Notes: a model not told the origin generated them from the letters alone. Shown: positions 37,636 through 46,313, counted from the stretch's first letter. The stretch is DNA of 64,000 nucleotides from Xanthocytophaga agilis (GCF_030068605.1 NZ_JASJOU010000004.1:186001-250000), one strand, 5' to 3'. Numbers and translations are program-made.

Positions 37636-38023
37636 ATGGAACAACAAACAAAAACATGGTTTATCACAGGCGCCTCTCAGGGAATAGGCCTTGTATTAGT
37701 AAAACAACTACTTGCTAACGGCTATAATGTAGCTGCTACTGCACGCAATCTGGAAACCCTCAAACAAGCCGTTGGTAATTCTTCTGACCAGTTTCTGCTC
37801 TTACAGATGGATCTGGTTAATGAGGAAAGTGTAGGCAAGGCAGTTGACGCGGCTATTTCACATTTCAAATCCATCGACTTTTTAGTGAATAATGCCGGAT
37901 ATGGTTTAATTGCTGGTATCGAAGAGTCGTCCAATAAAGAAGTTCAGGCACAGTTTGATGTAAACGTATTTGGACTGCATTGAAGCCAACAAGGAAATTA
38001 CTCTTTCCACTGATTTCAGTTAA
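37636..38023 (+). pseudogene. SDR oxidoreductase with internal deletion
   Basis: The first 114 codons are a normal SDR N-terminus (TGASQGIG cofactor loop, DFLVNNAGYGL), stopping after NVFGLH just where relatives continue into the catalytic half. Immediately after, in another frame, IEANKEITLSTDFS and a stop follow (to 38023); this resembles the end of the same type of SDR, which suggests that the middle (catalytic Ser, YxxxK) was deleted and the ends joined out of frame. The dispersed repeat element lies 21 bases downstream. Confidence 0.7.
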
Positions 38024-38043
38024 TAGAAGGATGTGCATGCTTT

Positions 38044-38396
38044 AAATACATGAGTCATGCCGAATTTTGGATGAGAGTAAAACCCAAGTCTATTCCTTTT
38101 ATAAGTATTGGCTTGGGTTTATTTTAAGAATTAATCTCTCATCATTTGTCTATTGTCACTTTCTTGACTCTTCCACTAACCTCTTCATTTTTTGCTTGCC
38201 CAAAAAACGAAGCAAAAAAGGGCACTTTTCTCCGATCCTTCCCCCCGCAGGCCAAAGGCCAACCTCGCGCAGAAAAGATTGCCAGCGCACCTACACTGCC
38301 ATTCGCTATTTAAGTTGTCTTTTCTCTCTTTGTAGCATTCTTTATTATTTCCTTAACGGCATTTTTTACTCAAAATCTGGAATGACTCATGTATTT
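38044..38396. mobile_element. Dispersed ~350 bp element with terminal inverted repeats, copy 2
   Basis: A 353-base unit bounded by 29-base imperfect inverted repeats (24 of 29 positions agree, starting AAATACATGAGTCAT). Same internal order as copy 1 at 8736-9106: AGTAAAACCCAAG forming a stem with CTTGGGTTT (38080-38088 with 38112-38120), core TTTGCTTGCCCAAAAAA at about 38189-38206, a CTCGC block and a terminal CAAAAT word. No open frame inside is conserved between copies. Behaves like a non-autonomous MITE-type or REP-like element. Confidence 0.75.
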
Positions 38397-38406
38397 CTTA
38401 AAGGAG

Positions 38407-38646
38407 TTATTTCTTATCCAACTTCGCCTGAAAAATGAATAAAACCACAGATACTATAAACAGGAATATGGAAATAACCAGATAAGGAATAACAACCTGT
38501 TCGTGATGAACCACATCGTGTTCCGGATCAAAATATCTTCCTTCTGAATTATAGGGGAGATTATACGTTTTCAGATAAAAAAAGAACAAAATTCCACTGA
38601 TTATAAACAAGAACACACAAAACAATTTGATCAATAGTTTGAACAT
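38407..38646 (-). CDS. Small two-helix membrane protein
   Basis: A 79-residue protein with two transmembrane helices (about 4-24 and 52-72) and a short loop rich in charged residues (EGRYFDPEHDVVHHE). The His/Asp cluster between the helices is notable. No family recognised. Starts at a clean ATG and ends next to the repeat element. Confidence 0.65.
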   Translation of the reverse strand: MFKLLIKLFCVFLFIISGILFFFYLKTYNLPYNSEGRYFDPEHDVVHHEQVVIPYLVISIFLFIVSVVLFIFQAKLDKK

Positions 38647-38826
38647 ATAACTCTGATTGCTGGTATGAAGGTAATGCTATTATTTTGGGTTATATAGTAG
38701 TTTATATATCTCTAAATTACAAAGGACATCATAGTTTTAATTAATACATAGTAGCATTTTTTTTCAATTTTGCAGATGTAAATTCAAGTAGATGCCACTA
38801 ACGATAGCATAGCTAAAACAACTTAC

Positions 38827-39597
38827 ATGAAAACTATCATTGAACAACTTGTTGAAGACCCGAATATCTTAAACCTGTACCACTTTGGTTCGTTTGTCTA
38901 TGGTACCCGACAGCCAACTAGCGATATGGATTATATTGCTATATGTCACCAATTACCTGAATATGGCACATTATATGACAAAGATTTGGTCTGTGTACAT
39001 TTCATTACCCTTACTAACTTCCAATTATTGCTTTCTAATTGTGATATACAGGCATTGGAATGTTTTTATCTTAATCCAAAATACATTCTGAAGGCAAGTG
39101 CTACTTTAGATTTCGAATTGAATAAAGAGGCTTTGAGACGCAGTATTTCGACAATAGCCTCCAACTCCTTTGTCAAGGGGAAAAAGAAACTGATTGTGCA
39201 GGGAGACTACAATAAATGGCTGGCTATAAAATCCGTATTTCATTCTCTGCGAATACTTGACTTTGGTATTCAGATTGCCAATTCAGGCAAGATTGAGGAT
39301 TATTCCTCTATGAACTGGCTGCTTCTGGATTTACTAAAGATTGCTGAGAATAAAGAAGCGGTGGAATTATGGGAATTGATTGATCAGAAATATAGAGAAC
39401 TTTATAATTCCAAAAGTTCAGAATTCAGAAAGCTTTGTCCTATTAATAAACAAGAGAACATTATTCTAAATAAGAAAGAAAAATCTGTGATGATTGGAAA
39501 GACTAAAATCGATTTTCATTCAGATGGGGATGTTATGGGATCCGTTATGCAATTGTTGAAAGAACTGGATATTAACTTCACGATACACAGAAAATAG
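38827..39597 (+). CDS. Nucleotidyltransferase-fold protein
   Basis: A 256-residue protein whose N-terminus carries the polymerase-beta-type nucleotidyltransferase signature GSFVYGTRQPTSDMDYIAI (GSxxxGT and SDxD), with another Asp likely in the following strand. The rest is helical and resembles the substrate domain seen in predicted nucleotidyltransferases of the MNT type. Function cannot be told; no HEPN partner gene is adjacent, so an MntA-HepT toxin-antitoxin pair is not supported. Confidence 0.8.
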   Translation: MKTIIEQLVEDPNILNLYHFGSFVYGTRQPTSDMDYIAICHQLPEYGTLYDKDLVCVHFITLTNFQLLLSNCDIQALECFYLNPKYILKASATLDFELNKEALRRSISTIASNSFVKGKKKLIVQGDYNKWLAIKSVFHSLRILDFGIQIANSGKIEDYSSMNWLLLDLLKIAENKEAVELWELIDQKYRELYNSKSSEFRKLCPINKQENIILNKKEKSVMIGKTKIDFHSDGDVMGSVMQLLKELDINFTIHRK

Positions 39598-39745
39598 GCT
39601 AGTCCGCGTTTTATAGATATACATATTTCTACAAAATATTAGGTAAGGACTTATGTTACAATAGAATAGAGTGGTTTTTTGAACTTATCTGTAGAAAAAA
39701 TCGTTACAAATGCGTTAATATATTCGTGGAGAAAGGAGAATAAAT

Positions 39746-39925
39746 ATGAGCAACAAAGTTAAAGAACACCGTGTATATGTATCAACCTTAGCTGAATACA
39801 TTGAGAGATTAAAATTCTGGATTAATGAAGGCTGGAAACTAGTTGAGGGTAGTCCGCTACCACACTACCAGATGGTAGAAGGAAAGCTGGAGAAGTACTA
39901 TTATTTTAAAGTTGAACAAAAGTAA
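39746..39925 (+). CDS. Small protein with strong ribosome binding site
   Basis: A 59-residue protein starting SNKVKEHRVYVSTLAEYIER, soluble, with the aromatic-rich end KLEKYYYFKVEQK. It has an AAAGGAG Shine-Dalgarno sequence (39732-39738) seven bases before the ATG, unusual in this genome, and its own terminator. Unrecognised family, but the context makes it a real gene. Confidence 0.65.
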   Translation: MSNKVKEHRVYVSTLAEYIERLKFWINEGWKLVEGSPLPHYQMVEGKLEKYYYFKVEQK

Positions 39926-39937
39926 ATAGAAGAAACG

Positions 39938-39968
39938 AAGGCAGTTTAACGACTGCCTTTATTTTTTG
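39938..39968 (+). terminator. Rho-independent terminator
   Basis: 7-bp stem AAGGCAG/CTGCCTT (39938-39944 with 39953-39959), 8-base loop, then TATTTTTTG. Confidence 0.8.
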
Positions 39969-40296
39969 TCTCTTCAGAAAATACGCAATAATCTGTGCAG
40001 TTAATGAACAACTACAGAATAAACTCTAAATTTTTAGTTTCTCTATAAAAGCTTGTTAATTCATTAGTACTTTATAATACCTATACTAACGCTCACTTTG
40101 AGATAGTATCCTCTTTATTATTCATAAAGATAATGAAATAGTTACCTTTGACGTCTTTGCAATATATACTGTAAGATTGCACACAAATGTTTTACCAGGC
40201 TTTTATCAGAAGAAAAGTAACAGGATACCTGGCAAAACAATCCAAGACCTTTCCTTTCATATAGGCATCTTACTATTGGCGTTTAAAACGGAGAAA
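39969..40296. other. Non-coding gap
   Basis: AT-rich stretch between a terminator and the RDD gene. The RDD frame is open upstream to about 40177, but the encoded residues do not resemble the family. No structured element seen. Confidence 0.4.
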
Positions 40297-40869
40297 ATGA
40301 AGAAAATTACAGAATTAGAAGAAGTACGTTGGCGTACTGTATATTTTAAAGACGAATATGGTAACAGATATCGGGATACAGAGGAGTATATAGGATATAG
40401 AACAGTTACTACAATTACAGCAGGACTTCGGATTACCCATTTTATTATTGATATAATTGCCTATAACATACTCTGTTATTTTCTGGCTTTTGTTTTTGAG
40501 TTAATTATGGCTCTTACAGATGATATGATTCCTATCAATTTAACTGTTGGCTTTATTAGTCTTATTATAACACTACTTCTCTATCCAACTTATTATACTT
40601 TTTTTGAGTACTACTGGCAGCAGACTCCCGGAAAGTTTTTAACACAGGCCATTGTGATTGACGAATATGGCAATCGGCCTACTATAAGACAAATCTTGTT
40701 AAGATCTTTTATTCGACTAGTTCCGTTTGAGACTCTTTCCTGTTCAGGCACAAATAGTTATGGGTGGCATGATCGCTGGGCTGAGACATATGTAGTATCT
40801 AAAAAAGAACTGGTAGAAATTAAGCAGTTTATTGCTCAGCAAGAGGGCAATACTGTACCTGCACACTGA
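40297..40869 (+). CDS. RDD family membrane protein
   Basis: Membrane protein of the RDD family. Helices lie at about residues 44-68 and 80-104, after a soluble N-terminus. The typical TPGKFLTQAIVIDEYGNRPTIRQ segment follows, with its conserved Gly-Lys and the Arg-rich loop (LLRSFIRLVPFE), then the HDRWAETYV motif. ATG at 40297 is chosen because the N-terminus MKKITELEEV is natural; 40 upstream codons of open frame look non-coding. RDD proteins are poorly understood, some affect ion balance. Confidence 0.88.
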   Translation: MKKITELEEVRWRTVYFKDEYGNRYRDTEEYIGYRTVTTITAGLRITHFIIDIIAYNILCYFLAFVFELIMALTDDMIPINLTVGFISLIITLLLYPTYYTFFEYYWQQTPGKFLTQAIVIDEYGNRPTIRQILLRSFIRLVPFETLSCSGTNSYGWHDRWAETYVVSKKELVEIKQFIAQQEGNTVPAH

Positions 40870-41038
40870 TAGTTCATACAGGAATACTTCATTTTTATGT
40901 GTTTCAAATTTATCCAGGTTAGTTGTTACAAAACGTTTGATAACTATGGATCTCTAGTATAGTGATACGCTGGATGGAATTACCTGCTATGGAAGTATAA
41001 TTTTGCTAAATTTCTCTAGCATAACTAATTTTTTATTT

Positions 41039-41342
41039 ATGCCTGTCAATCGTCGTTTATTTGTCCTGCTGTTTCTTCTATGGTTTTTCGTTGATATCAT
41101 GTTCGTATAAGGTACTTATGTTATATATTATCGAACGTCCCTAGATGCTTATAAACGCAGAAAAGCTGGCCATTGGCGATTCTCTTACTGTTATGTTTGG
41201 CGATACTCTTCCATTCTGGTATAGCCGTCACAAGCTTGGATCTGAAACAGATGCTTTGCTGGTGACCAAGAATCAATACAAGAGAATGGAATATTATGAA
41301 ATATATGAGTGGAAAGATCTCTTAATGCCACTTACTTATTGA
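41039..41342 (+). pseudogene. Broken small lipoprotein gene
   Basis: The ATG at 41039 opens a hydrophobic signal (MPVNRRLFVLLFLLW). If one T of the run in TGGTTTTTCG is skipped, the reading continues FSLISCSYKVL, a near-perfect lipobox with Cys, and then IIERP before a TAG at 41142. The same frame goes on from ATG 41145 with 65 residues ending EWKDLLMPLTY. So one frameshift and one stop separate three parts of what looks like one lipoprotein of about 100 residues. Alternatively the last part is a small gene of its own. It lies at the left edge of the integrated element. Confidence 0.55.
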
Positions 41343-41658
41343 TAATAGTAGCAAAATAGTTTGTAAGGCTTGACAAAATTCAGACAGGTAAAAAAGAAAA
41401 GACAATATTACTTCCTCCCTATGTAAGATTGGATGGTTGAAAAGTTAATAATACGAAAAATGTAGTGGAATGTAAGGTTCTCGACAGACATTCCTTTACT
41501 GAAATTAGATCTGACTAAAAATGCCTCAAAACATGTGAAAATGGCTTTTTTGGTTCAATAAGTTTTAGGTAAGTTCGGATAAAATCGTTAAATTCGTCAC
41601 CTATACTGTCACCCATTAGGTGACGAATTTAAGTGTTTATTTATAGAAAAAGCAACGA
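41343..41658. other. Left junction region of the integrated element
   Basis: About 316 bases without a gene. It contains the 14-bp inverted repeat in front of the integrase gene (listed separately). No direct repeat of this region was found by eye further right, so the attachment site is not located. Confidence 0.4.
41590..41630. promoter_or_regulatory. Inverted repeat with three GTCACC half-sites before the integrase gene
   Basis: AAATTCGTCACCTA (41590-41603) and its exact inverse (41617-41630) flank a 13-base centre that holds another GTCACC. Position 29 bases before the integrase ATG suggests an operator or integrase/excisionase binding site. Very likely functional because the two arms are perfect. 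Confidence 0.7.
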
Positions 41659-42951
41659 ATGCCTACAGTTATTTTTCGTCTTAAGTACCCTTCTGCTTCT
41701 GAGTCTATTGTTATGCTTGATTACTCCTATGAGAGTTACAGGCTACGTTGTTCTTCCGGGATTAGTGTTGTGCCTGCTGAATTTAAAAAGATATGGAAGA
41801 AAAAGCAACTCAATCCAAGCTATGTACATAATGATAATTACCAGCGTTTAAAACGGGTAAAGAATATTATTGAGGATTTCTATCAGGACCAGTCCAGAGA
41901 GGGAGTAATACCAGCTCCTGAGACAATAAAGCGGCACCTGCAACGAACGCTAAATATGACAGTAGGACAAACCCAGTCTGAATTCATAGTACGGTATGAG
42001 GAATATATTGAGGCTAAATCTCTTTACACGGCTCCTGCTTCTGTGAAGGTATACAGACAAGTACTCAATGATCTAACGGCTTATGCTGAAAAGAAAGCCA
42101 TTACATTAACCTTTAAGAAGATCAATCTCACTTTCTTGGATGAATATGTAAAGTATCTTCAGACTCGTGAGAATGACAATGCAAACGCCAAGGCTTCCAA
42201 AGGATTACTTAATGATTCTATTCATAAGCGGATACGTAATATAAAAGCCTTTATGCGTTGGGCTCATGAACGTGGTTATCACAATACTACTGATTACGAA
42301 AAATTCAAATCCAGTCAGGCTGCCAAACATGAGATTGTAGTTTTAACCGAATATGAGGTAGAGCTGTTAAAGAAGGCTGATTTATCAAGTCGCCTGGCCT
42401 TAGACAGAACCCGTGATCTGTTTGTGTTTGCTATCTGTACCCTCCAGAGATGGAGTGACCTGGAAGCTTTTGATAAACGGGATATCCAAAAGGACATGAA
42501 AGGAAATGTTTATTGGGAATTTACCTCTGTAAAAACTAAAAAGCGCATTCGGGTCCCGTTTACTGGCTTTTGTGCACCTGCACTGGATGTGTTAAAAAAG
42601 TATGATTATGTATTACCTATTATTTCACAACAGAGGTTTAATGAACACCTGAAAGAGTTAGGTAAACAATTAGAGATAAATGATCCGGTGATTCTAAAAA
42701 GATATTCGGGAAAGAAACTGGTAGAAATTGAAAAGCCTAAGCATGAGTTCATCTCAAGCCATATGGCAAGAAGAACAGGGGTTACCTTATTGTTACAAAG
42801 AGGAGTGCCTGCAACTACAGTAATGAAGCTAAGTGGACATTCTAATTTACAAACCCTGATGAAGTATGAGAGAACTGGAGATGATGCATTAAGTGAAGCG
42901 TTGGAAATGGCATCTGATAGAAAAGAAATAAACCTTAAAAAAGTATCTTAG
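41659..42951 (+). CDS. Tyrosine recombinase/integrase
   Basis: Site-specific integrase of the Bacteroidota type with an N-terminal arm-binding region, a SAM-like core-binding domain (about 100-215) and a catalytic domain (about 225-415). All catalytic residues are visible: Arg264 in LQRWSDLE, Lys in VKTKKRIRVP, His368 and Arg371 in SSHMARRTG, His394 in LSGHSN and Tyr403 in MKYERTG. Full length, so probably active. It is the first gene of the element, 3 bases before an RteC-like gene, and sits next to the inverted repeat. Confidence 0.96.
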   Translation: MPTVIFRLKYPSASESIVMLDYSYESYRLRCSSGISVVPAEFKKIWKKKQLNPSYVHNDNYQRLKRVKNIIEDFYQDQSREGVIPAPETIKRHLQRTLNMTVGQTQSEFIVRYEEYIEAKSLYTAPASVKVYRQVLNDLTAYAEKKAITLTFKKINLTFLDEYVKYLQTRENDNANAKASKGLLNDSIHKRIRNIKAFMRWAHERGYHNTTDYEKFKSSQAAKHEIVVLTEYEVELLKKADLSSRLALDRTRDLFVFAICTLQRWSDLEAFDKRDIQKDMKGNVYWEFTSVKTKKRIRVPFTGFCAPALDVLKKYDYVLPIISQQRFNEHLKELGKQLEINDPVILKRYSGKKLVEIEKPKHEFISSHMARRTGVTLLLQRGVPATTVMKLSGHSNLQTLMKYERTGDDALSEALEMASDRKEINLKKVS

Positions 42952-42954
42952 AAA

Positions 42955-43989
42955 ATGGCTCTTAATTATAGTGCTCTTAAGAAAAAAATGCTCCGATTTA
43001 TTGAGAAGAAAGGCAATAAAGCAACTGTAGATCAAATCCTCTATGAATGTTTCTTAGAAGAAGAACTAAATGACTTTCAGTGGAGGGCTTTATTATATCA
43101 CTCAAAAGAATATATTATTAAGAGCGAAGAAAAAGGCGAAACGAAAGTGTCAATTAACTTTAATAGTAGTGGGATAGAAACGATACTGGACAAGCCAGTA
43201 AACTTAAAAGTATTTACAAAAGCTGAGTTAACGGAAATTGTAAATACTTCTTATGAGCAAAAGTATGATTATCTCTCAGATGACATACGCTCACGCTTAA
43301 GTCGTTATCCTCAATTTAGAAGACGTGAAGTTTTGAAAGATTGGCTAATCAACCTTGAGAGCAAAATTGATCTTCGTTCTGAGTATAGATCAGCAGAGGA
43401 AGCACTTGGGTTTTTACATTTTATGAATAGCCTTCCTACTAAAAATCCTGTTCTAATATATACTGCCAATACAGATTTATTCAATGATAATTTTAACTCT
43501 GCAGAGAAAAAGCTTTCAATTATACTGAAACAAAAGTTTCATCCATTTATTCAATGGGAAATCTATAATGAACTACTTACGAATCATGAAGAACTCCAGA
43601 CGCTAACTACAGAAAATAAACTAGAGGGTCAACAAGAAAGAACTGTTTACTTTACAGATTCAGGAATTGAGAAGATTTATGACACGCTTAGTTCATATAT
43701 AGACAAATCACAGTGTGAGGATCTGATAGCAGTTCTTAAAGGAGGAAAAACTAGACAGAAGATCAATTTTAAAGGAAAGGCTAATCAGCTTGCTTATATT
43801 TTCTTTCAGTTATTTCAAGATGCTGTGCATATAACTTCCTCAAAAGAAGCTACTGCTGACTGGATTGTTAATTCTTTTTTAGCTGATAATAATACCTTTT
43901 CCAAGAAAACTATTTTAGATGTACTACAAGGTCAGACAACACCAGCTAAAAACAAAAAAATACTTATTAAAAAGATAGTAGTTTTATAG
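42955..43989 (+). CDS. RteC-like mobile-element protein
   Basis: A 344-residue protein adjacent to the integrase with only three bases between them. The C-terminal part, with a basic KGGKTRQKINFKGKANQ segment followed by LAYIFFQLF and an acidic helix, matches the RteC-like C-terminal fold common in Bacteroidota mobile elements, which usually reads INW.GS..L..L. The N-terminal part may contain a winged helix (TVDQILYECFLEEEL). Likely regulates excision or binds DNA; the assignment is by resemblance only. Confidence 0.5.
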   Translation: MALNYSALKKKMLRFIEKKGNKATVDQILYECFLEEELNDFQWRALLYHSKEYIIKSEEKGETKVSINFNSSGIETILDKPVNLKVFTKAELTEIVNTSYEQKYDYLSDDIRSRLSRYPQFRRREVLKDWLINLESKIDLRSEYRSAEEALGFLHFMNSLPTKNPVLIYTANTDLFNDNFNSAEKKLSIILKQKFHPFIQWEIYNELLTNHEELQTLTTENKLEGQQERTVYFTDSGIEKIYDTLSSYIDKSQCEDLIAVLKGGKTRQKINFKGKANQLAYIFFQLFQDAVHITSSKEATADWIVNSFLADNNTFSKKTILDVLQGQTTPAKNKKILIKKIVVL

Positions 43990-44058
43990 TGGTTTCATGC
44001 TTGCCCCCTTGAAACCACTATCTTTTGTGCATTTCCTTTGCTGAAAACTAATAAGCAA

Positions 44059-44382
44059 ATGGAAACGACCTACCAAGATCCTTTTTCACTGATATTTAAT
44101 ATGCTCAGTGAGATCAATGAGAAATTAGAACGTCAAAGTTCTGCTCCTATTGTCAATCCTGCAACAGACAAACAAGTAATCACCGCACAGGAGCTAAGAG
44201 AACGATTAGAGATTTCCAAAGCGACAGAAAGAGAATATTGCCGCAAGGGTTTATTACTGCCTAAATATTTAGGCAGACGGGTTTTTTATGTATGGGCTGA
44301 TGTGATTGATACATTACGACGTAATGATGACATAAACCAACCTCCTTCCTTTAAATACAAGCGTGCCAAGCTAGTTGCATAA
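44059..44382 (+). CDS. Helix-turn-helix protein, excisionase-like
   Basis: A 107-residue protein with a MerR/HTH_17-type winged helix (about 45-95: ITAQELRERLEISKATEREYCRKG and LGRRVFYVWADVIDTLRR), resembling excisionases and AlpA-like activators. A helical N-terminus (IFNMLSEINEKLERQ) suggests oligomerisation. ATG at 44059 is preferred over TTG 44038. Probably the excision or transcription factor of the element. Confidence 0.8.
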   Translation: METTYQDPFSLIFNMLSEINEKLERQSSAPIVNPATDKQVITAQELRERLEISKATEREYCRKGLLLPKYLGRRVFYVWADVIDTLRRNDDINQPPSFKYKRAKLVA

Positions 44383-44429
44383 ATCTTGTTTCCTCACTAA
44401 GTCAAAAATCAAAGCAATATAAACGACAA

Positions 44430-44452
44430 AACCGCTGGGACAAACAGCGGTT
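44430..44452 (+). repeat. Hairpin with GGGAC in the loop
   Basis: AACCGCTG/CAGCGGTT perfect stem (44430-44437 with 44445-44452), 7-base loop GGACAAA, so a GGGACAAA word straddles stem and loop. It lies just upstream of the small genes preceding the DUF3987 gene and of the GTCCC cluster that begins 500 bases later. Confidence 0.55.
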
Positions 44453-44488
44453 GAGTCAAGATCTTTTAAACGAAAACGGGGACTAGAG

Positions 44489-44680
44489 ATGAACAAACTT
44501 ACACAAAAACAACAGCTTTTCAAAGAGTTCTGCCGAAAAACACTACGTACAAATCCCTTCGGCCTAGAGTTCTCAACCAATGGTCTAAATCTGCTTTCTA
44601 AGCGGTATGGTGTGACCACCACCGAACTCACCACTATTATTTCTCAGGTCCGGCAGGAGGCGACAGGCAATGCAAAGTGA
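44489..44680 (+). CDS. Small hypothetical protein of the element
   Basis: 63 residues, MNKLTQKQQLFKEFCRKTLR, soluble and basic, ending QVRQEATGNAK. It overlaps the next gene by a few bases (start 44670), a common operon arrangement. No family recognised. Confidence 0.7.
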   Translation: MNKLTQKQQLFKEFCRKTLRTNPFGLEFSTNGLNLLSKRYGVTTTELTTIISQVRQEATGNAK

Positions 44681-44864
44681 TCAACTGCAAACTTTATTTA
44701 CTCCTGATTTGCCTTATGCAGACATAGAAATAGAGGCAATCATAAAACAGGAAGGCTATTCTTTTGAGGAGGTTATCACTCTATTTACCTATCTGGGAAG
44801 ATGCACCGCTCTTGAAAATAATAAACTCTATTACTGGTATATGCTGAAGGGAGGTATTGCATGA
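44670..44864 (+). CDS. Small hypothetical protein of the element
   Basis: 64 residues, acidic and helical (YADIEIEAIIKQEGYSFEEV), with a hydrophobic aromatic tail YYWYMLKGG. Its stop overlaps the start of the DUF3987 gene (ATGA), so translational coupling is likely. Unrecognised. Confidence 0.7.
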   Translation: MQSDQLQTLFTPDLPYADIEIEAIIKQEGYSFEEVITLFTYLGRCTALENNKLYYWYMLKGGIA

Positions 44865-46255
44865 CAGAGTTTAGAATAGACGATGTCTTCACCACTGAAG
44901 AAACTGGACGCAAAGAGATAGAAAAGGTCGTAAATGGTTCTACTGTCCCAAAAGTGTCCCGTCCCGAAAATGGGACACGGGACAAATGGGACACTAATGT
45001 CCCGAATACCATATATGATAATTTGCCTTTATTGTTATCGAAAGCTTGTGCCGTATTCCCGAACGAAAGAGAAAGAGATGTCTTTTTAACAGCCTCCCTT
45101 GCTGTTTTATCTGGCTGTTTTCCAACCGTAACGGGAGAATACGATGGTACTGATGTTTTTGCCAACCTCTATGCTTTTATTGTAGCACCAGCTGCCAGTG
45201 GCAAAGGATCAATGGTTTGGGCAAAATATCTGGGTAATGGCTATCATAAGCTTTTAAAGGGAGAAAGTGACACAGCTTTCGATATGTATAGTACAATGCT
45301 CACTGAATACAATCAGACCAAAAAAAATAATCCTTATTCTGTTGAGCCTGTAATACCTCCTTATAAGATCCTATACTTTCCTGCTAATACAAGTGCTGCA
45401 ATGATCTTGCGTAATCTCTATGAATCAGAAGGAAACGGGGTGTTATTTGAATCTGAGGCAGATACGCTTTCCAGTTCTTTAATGCAGGATTGGGGTAACT
45501 TCTCCGATGTGCTCAGAAAAGCTTTTCATCATGAACCTGTTAGTTCTTCCAGAAAAGGCAATGGGCCTAAGCCGGTTCAAAATGAGGTTAACAGACCTCG
45601 TTTGTCTGTCTGCCTGTCTGGTACACCTGCACAGGTAAGTCGCCTTATCCATTCAGTAGAAGATGGGTTGTTTTCAAGGTTTATGTTCTACTCCTTCTCT
45701 ATCGATGCATCCTGGAGAGATGTAAGTCCCTTTGCAAAAGGTCGTGTCAATTTAAACAAACACTTTACGCTCTTAGAAGAAGAAGCTTTAAAAATTGCAG
45801 AAGTAGTAAGGATCTGTGATCACAGATTTGAACTGACAGAATCACAGTGGACCCGATTAAACAGCAGATTTACTCAGTGGTTAGATGAGATCAAAGAAGA
45901 TATTCCGGATGCAATAAGTAGTGTAAAGCGGATGGGTTTAATCTGTTTTCGGATTGCCATGATTTTAACCATCGTTCGCCATTTCCATGAAACAATCTCT
46001 GTAGAGGTAAACTCAAATCTTATCTGTTCTGATGTAGACTTTGATACGGCTATTACTCTTGCAGAACTTTATAAAGATCATGCTCTAATGATGGTAGAAC
46101 AAATGCCTGCCACTATTGCGAACAATCAATTTGCTCAAAAGTCTGAAAATATAGAAAGAGCTCAGGCAATGAAGGACGCGGGTAAGTCCATCAGAGAGAT
46201 AGCCAAAGAGTTGGGTATTCCTAAATCAACTATTCTAAGGTGGACAAAACAATAA
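44861..46255 (+). CDS. DUF3987 primase-helicase-like protein
   Basis: A 464-residue protein of the DUF3987 family, associated with replication of Bacteroidota mobile elements. It has a Walker-A-like PAASGKGS (near residue 110) and a possible sensor region FESEADTLSS. A C-terminal helix-turn-helix (REIAKELGIPKSTILRW) may bind the element's DNA. The start codon region contains the GTCCC/GGGAC cluster within the coding part: residues around VSRPENGTRDKWDTN are encoded by the repeats. Together with the VirE_N primase downstream it forms the replication module. Confidence 0.85.
   Translation: MTEFRIDDVFTTEETGRKEIEKVVNGSTVPKVSRPENGTRDKWDTNVPNTIYDNLPLLLSKACAVFPNERERDVFLTASLAVLSGCFPTVTGEYDGTDVFANLYAFIVAPAASGKGSMVWAKYLGNGYHKLLKGESDTAFDMYSTMLTEYNQTKKNNPYSVEPVIPPYKILYFPANTSAAMILRNLYESEGNGVLFESEADTLSSSLMQDWGNFSDVLRKAFHHEPVSSSRKGNGPKPVQNEVNRPRLSVCLSGTPAQVSRLIHSVEDGLFSRFMFYSFSIDASWRDVSPFAKGRVNLNKHFTLLEEEALKIAEVVRICDHRFELTESQWTRLNSRFTQWLDEIKEDIPDAISSVKRMGLICFRIAMILTIVRHFHETISVEVNSNLICSDVDFDTAITLAELYKDHALMMVEQMPATIANNQFAQKSENIERAQAMKDAGKSIREIAKELGIPKSTILRWTKQ
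44945..45003. repeat. Cluster of seven GTCCC/GGGAC pentamers
   Basis: GTCCC at 44945, 44956, 44961 and 44999; GGGAC at 44972, 44979 and 44988, within 60 bases. The arms GTCCCGTCCC and GGGAC...GGGAC are inverted and can form a hairpin. The cluster lies inside the first 50 codons of the DUF3987 gene. A nearly identical copy, inverted, occurs at 59184-59231. Confidence 0.75.
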
Positions 46256-46256
46256 T

Positions 46257-46296
46257 GTCCCACCTGTCCCAAAAATGGGACGGGACACTTTGGGAC
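46257..46296. repeat. Cluster of five GTCCC/GGGAC pentamers
   Basis: GTCCC at 46257 and 46266; GGGAC at 46277, 46282 and 46292. Lies in the gap between the DUF3987 stop (46255) and the primase start, partly overlapping an upstream in-frame ATG of the primase. Shares the arm GTCCCAAAAATGGGAC with the 44.9 kb cluster. Confidence 0.7.
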
Positions 46297-46313
46297 AGCA
46301 AACTATAAGTAAT

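Noticed and set aside
38827-39597. MntA/HepT toxin-antitoxin pair
   Set aside because: A nucleotidyltransferase fold is present but no adjacent HEPN protein gene.
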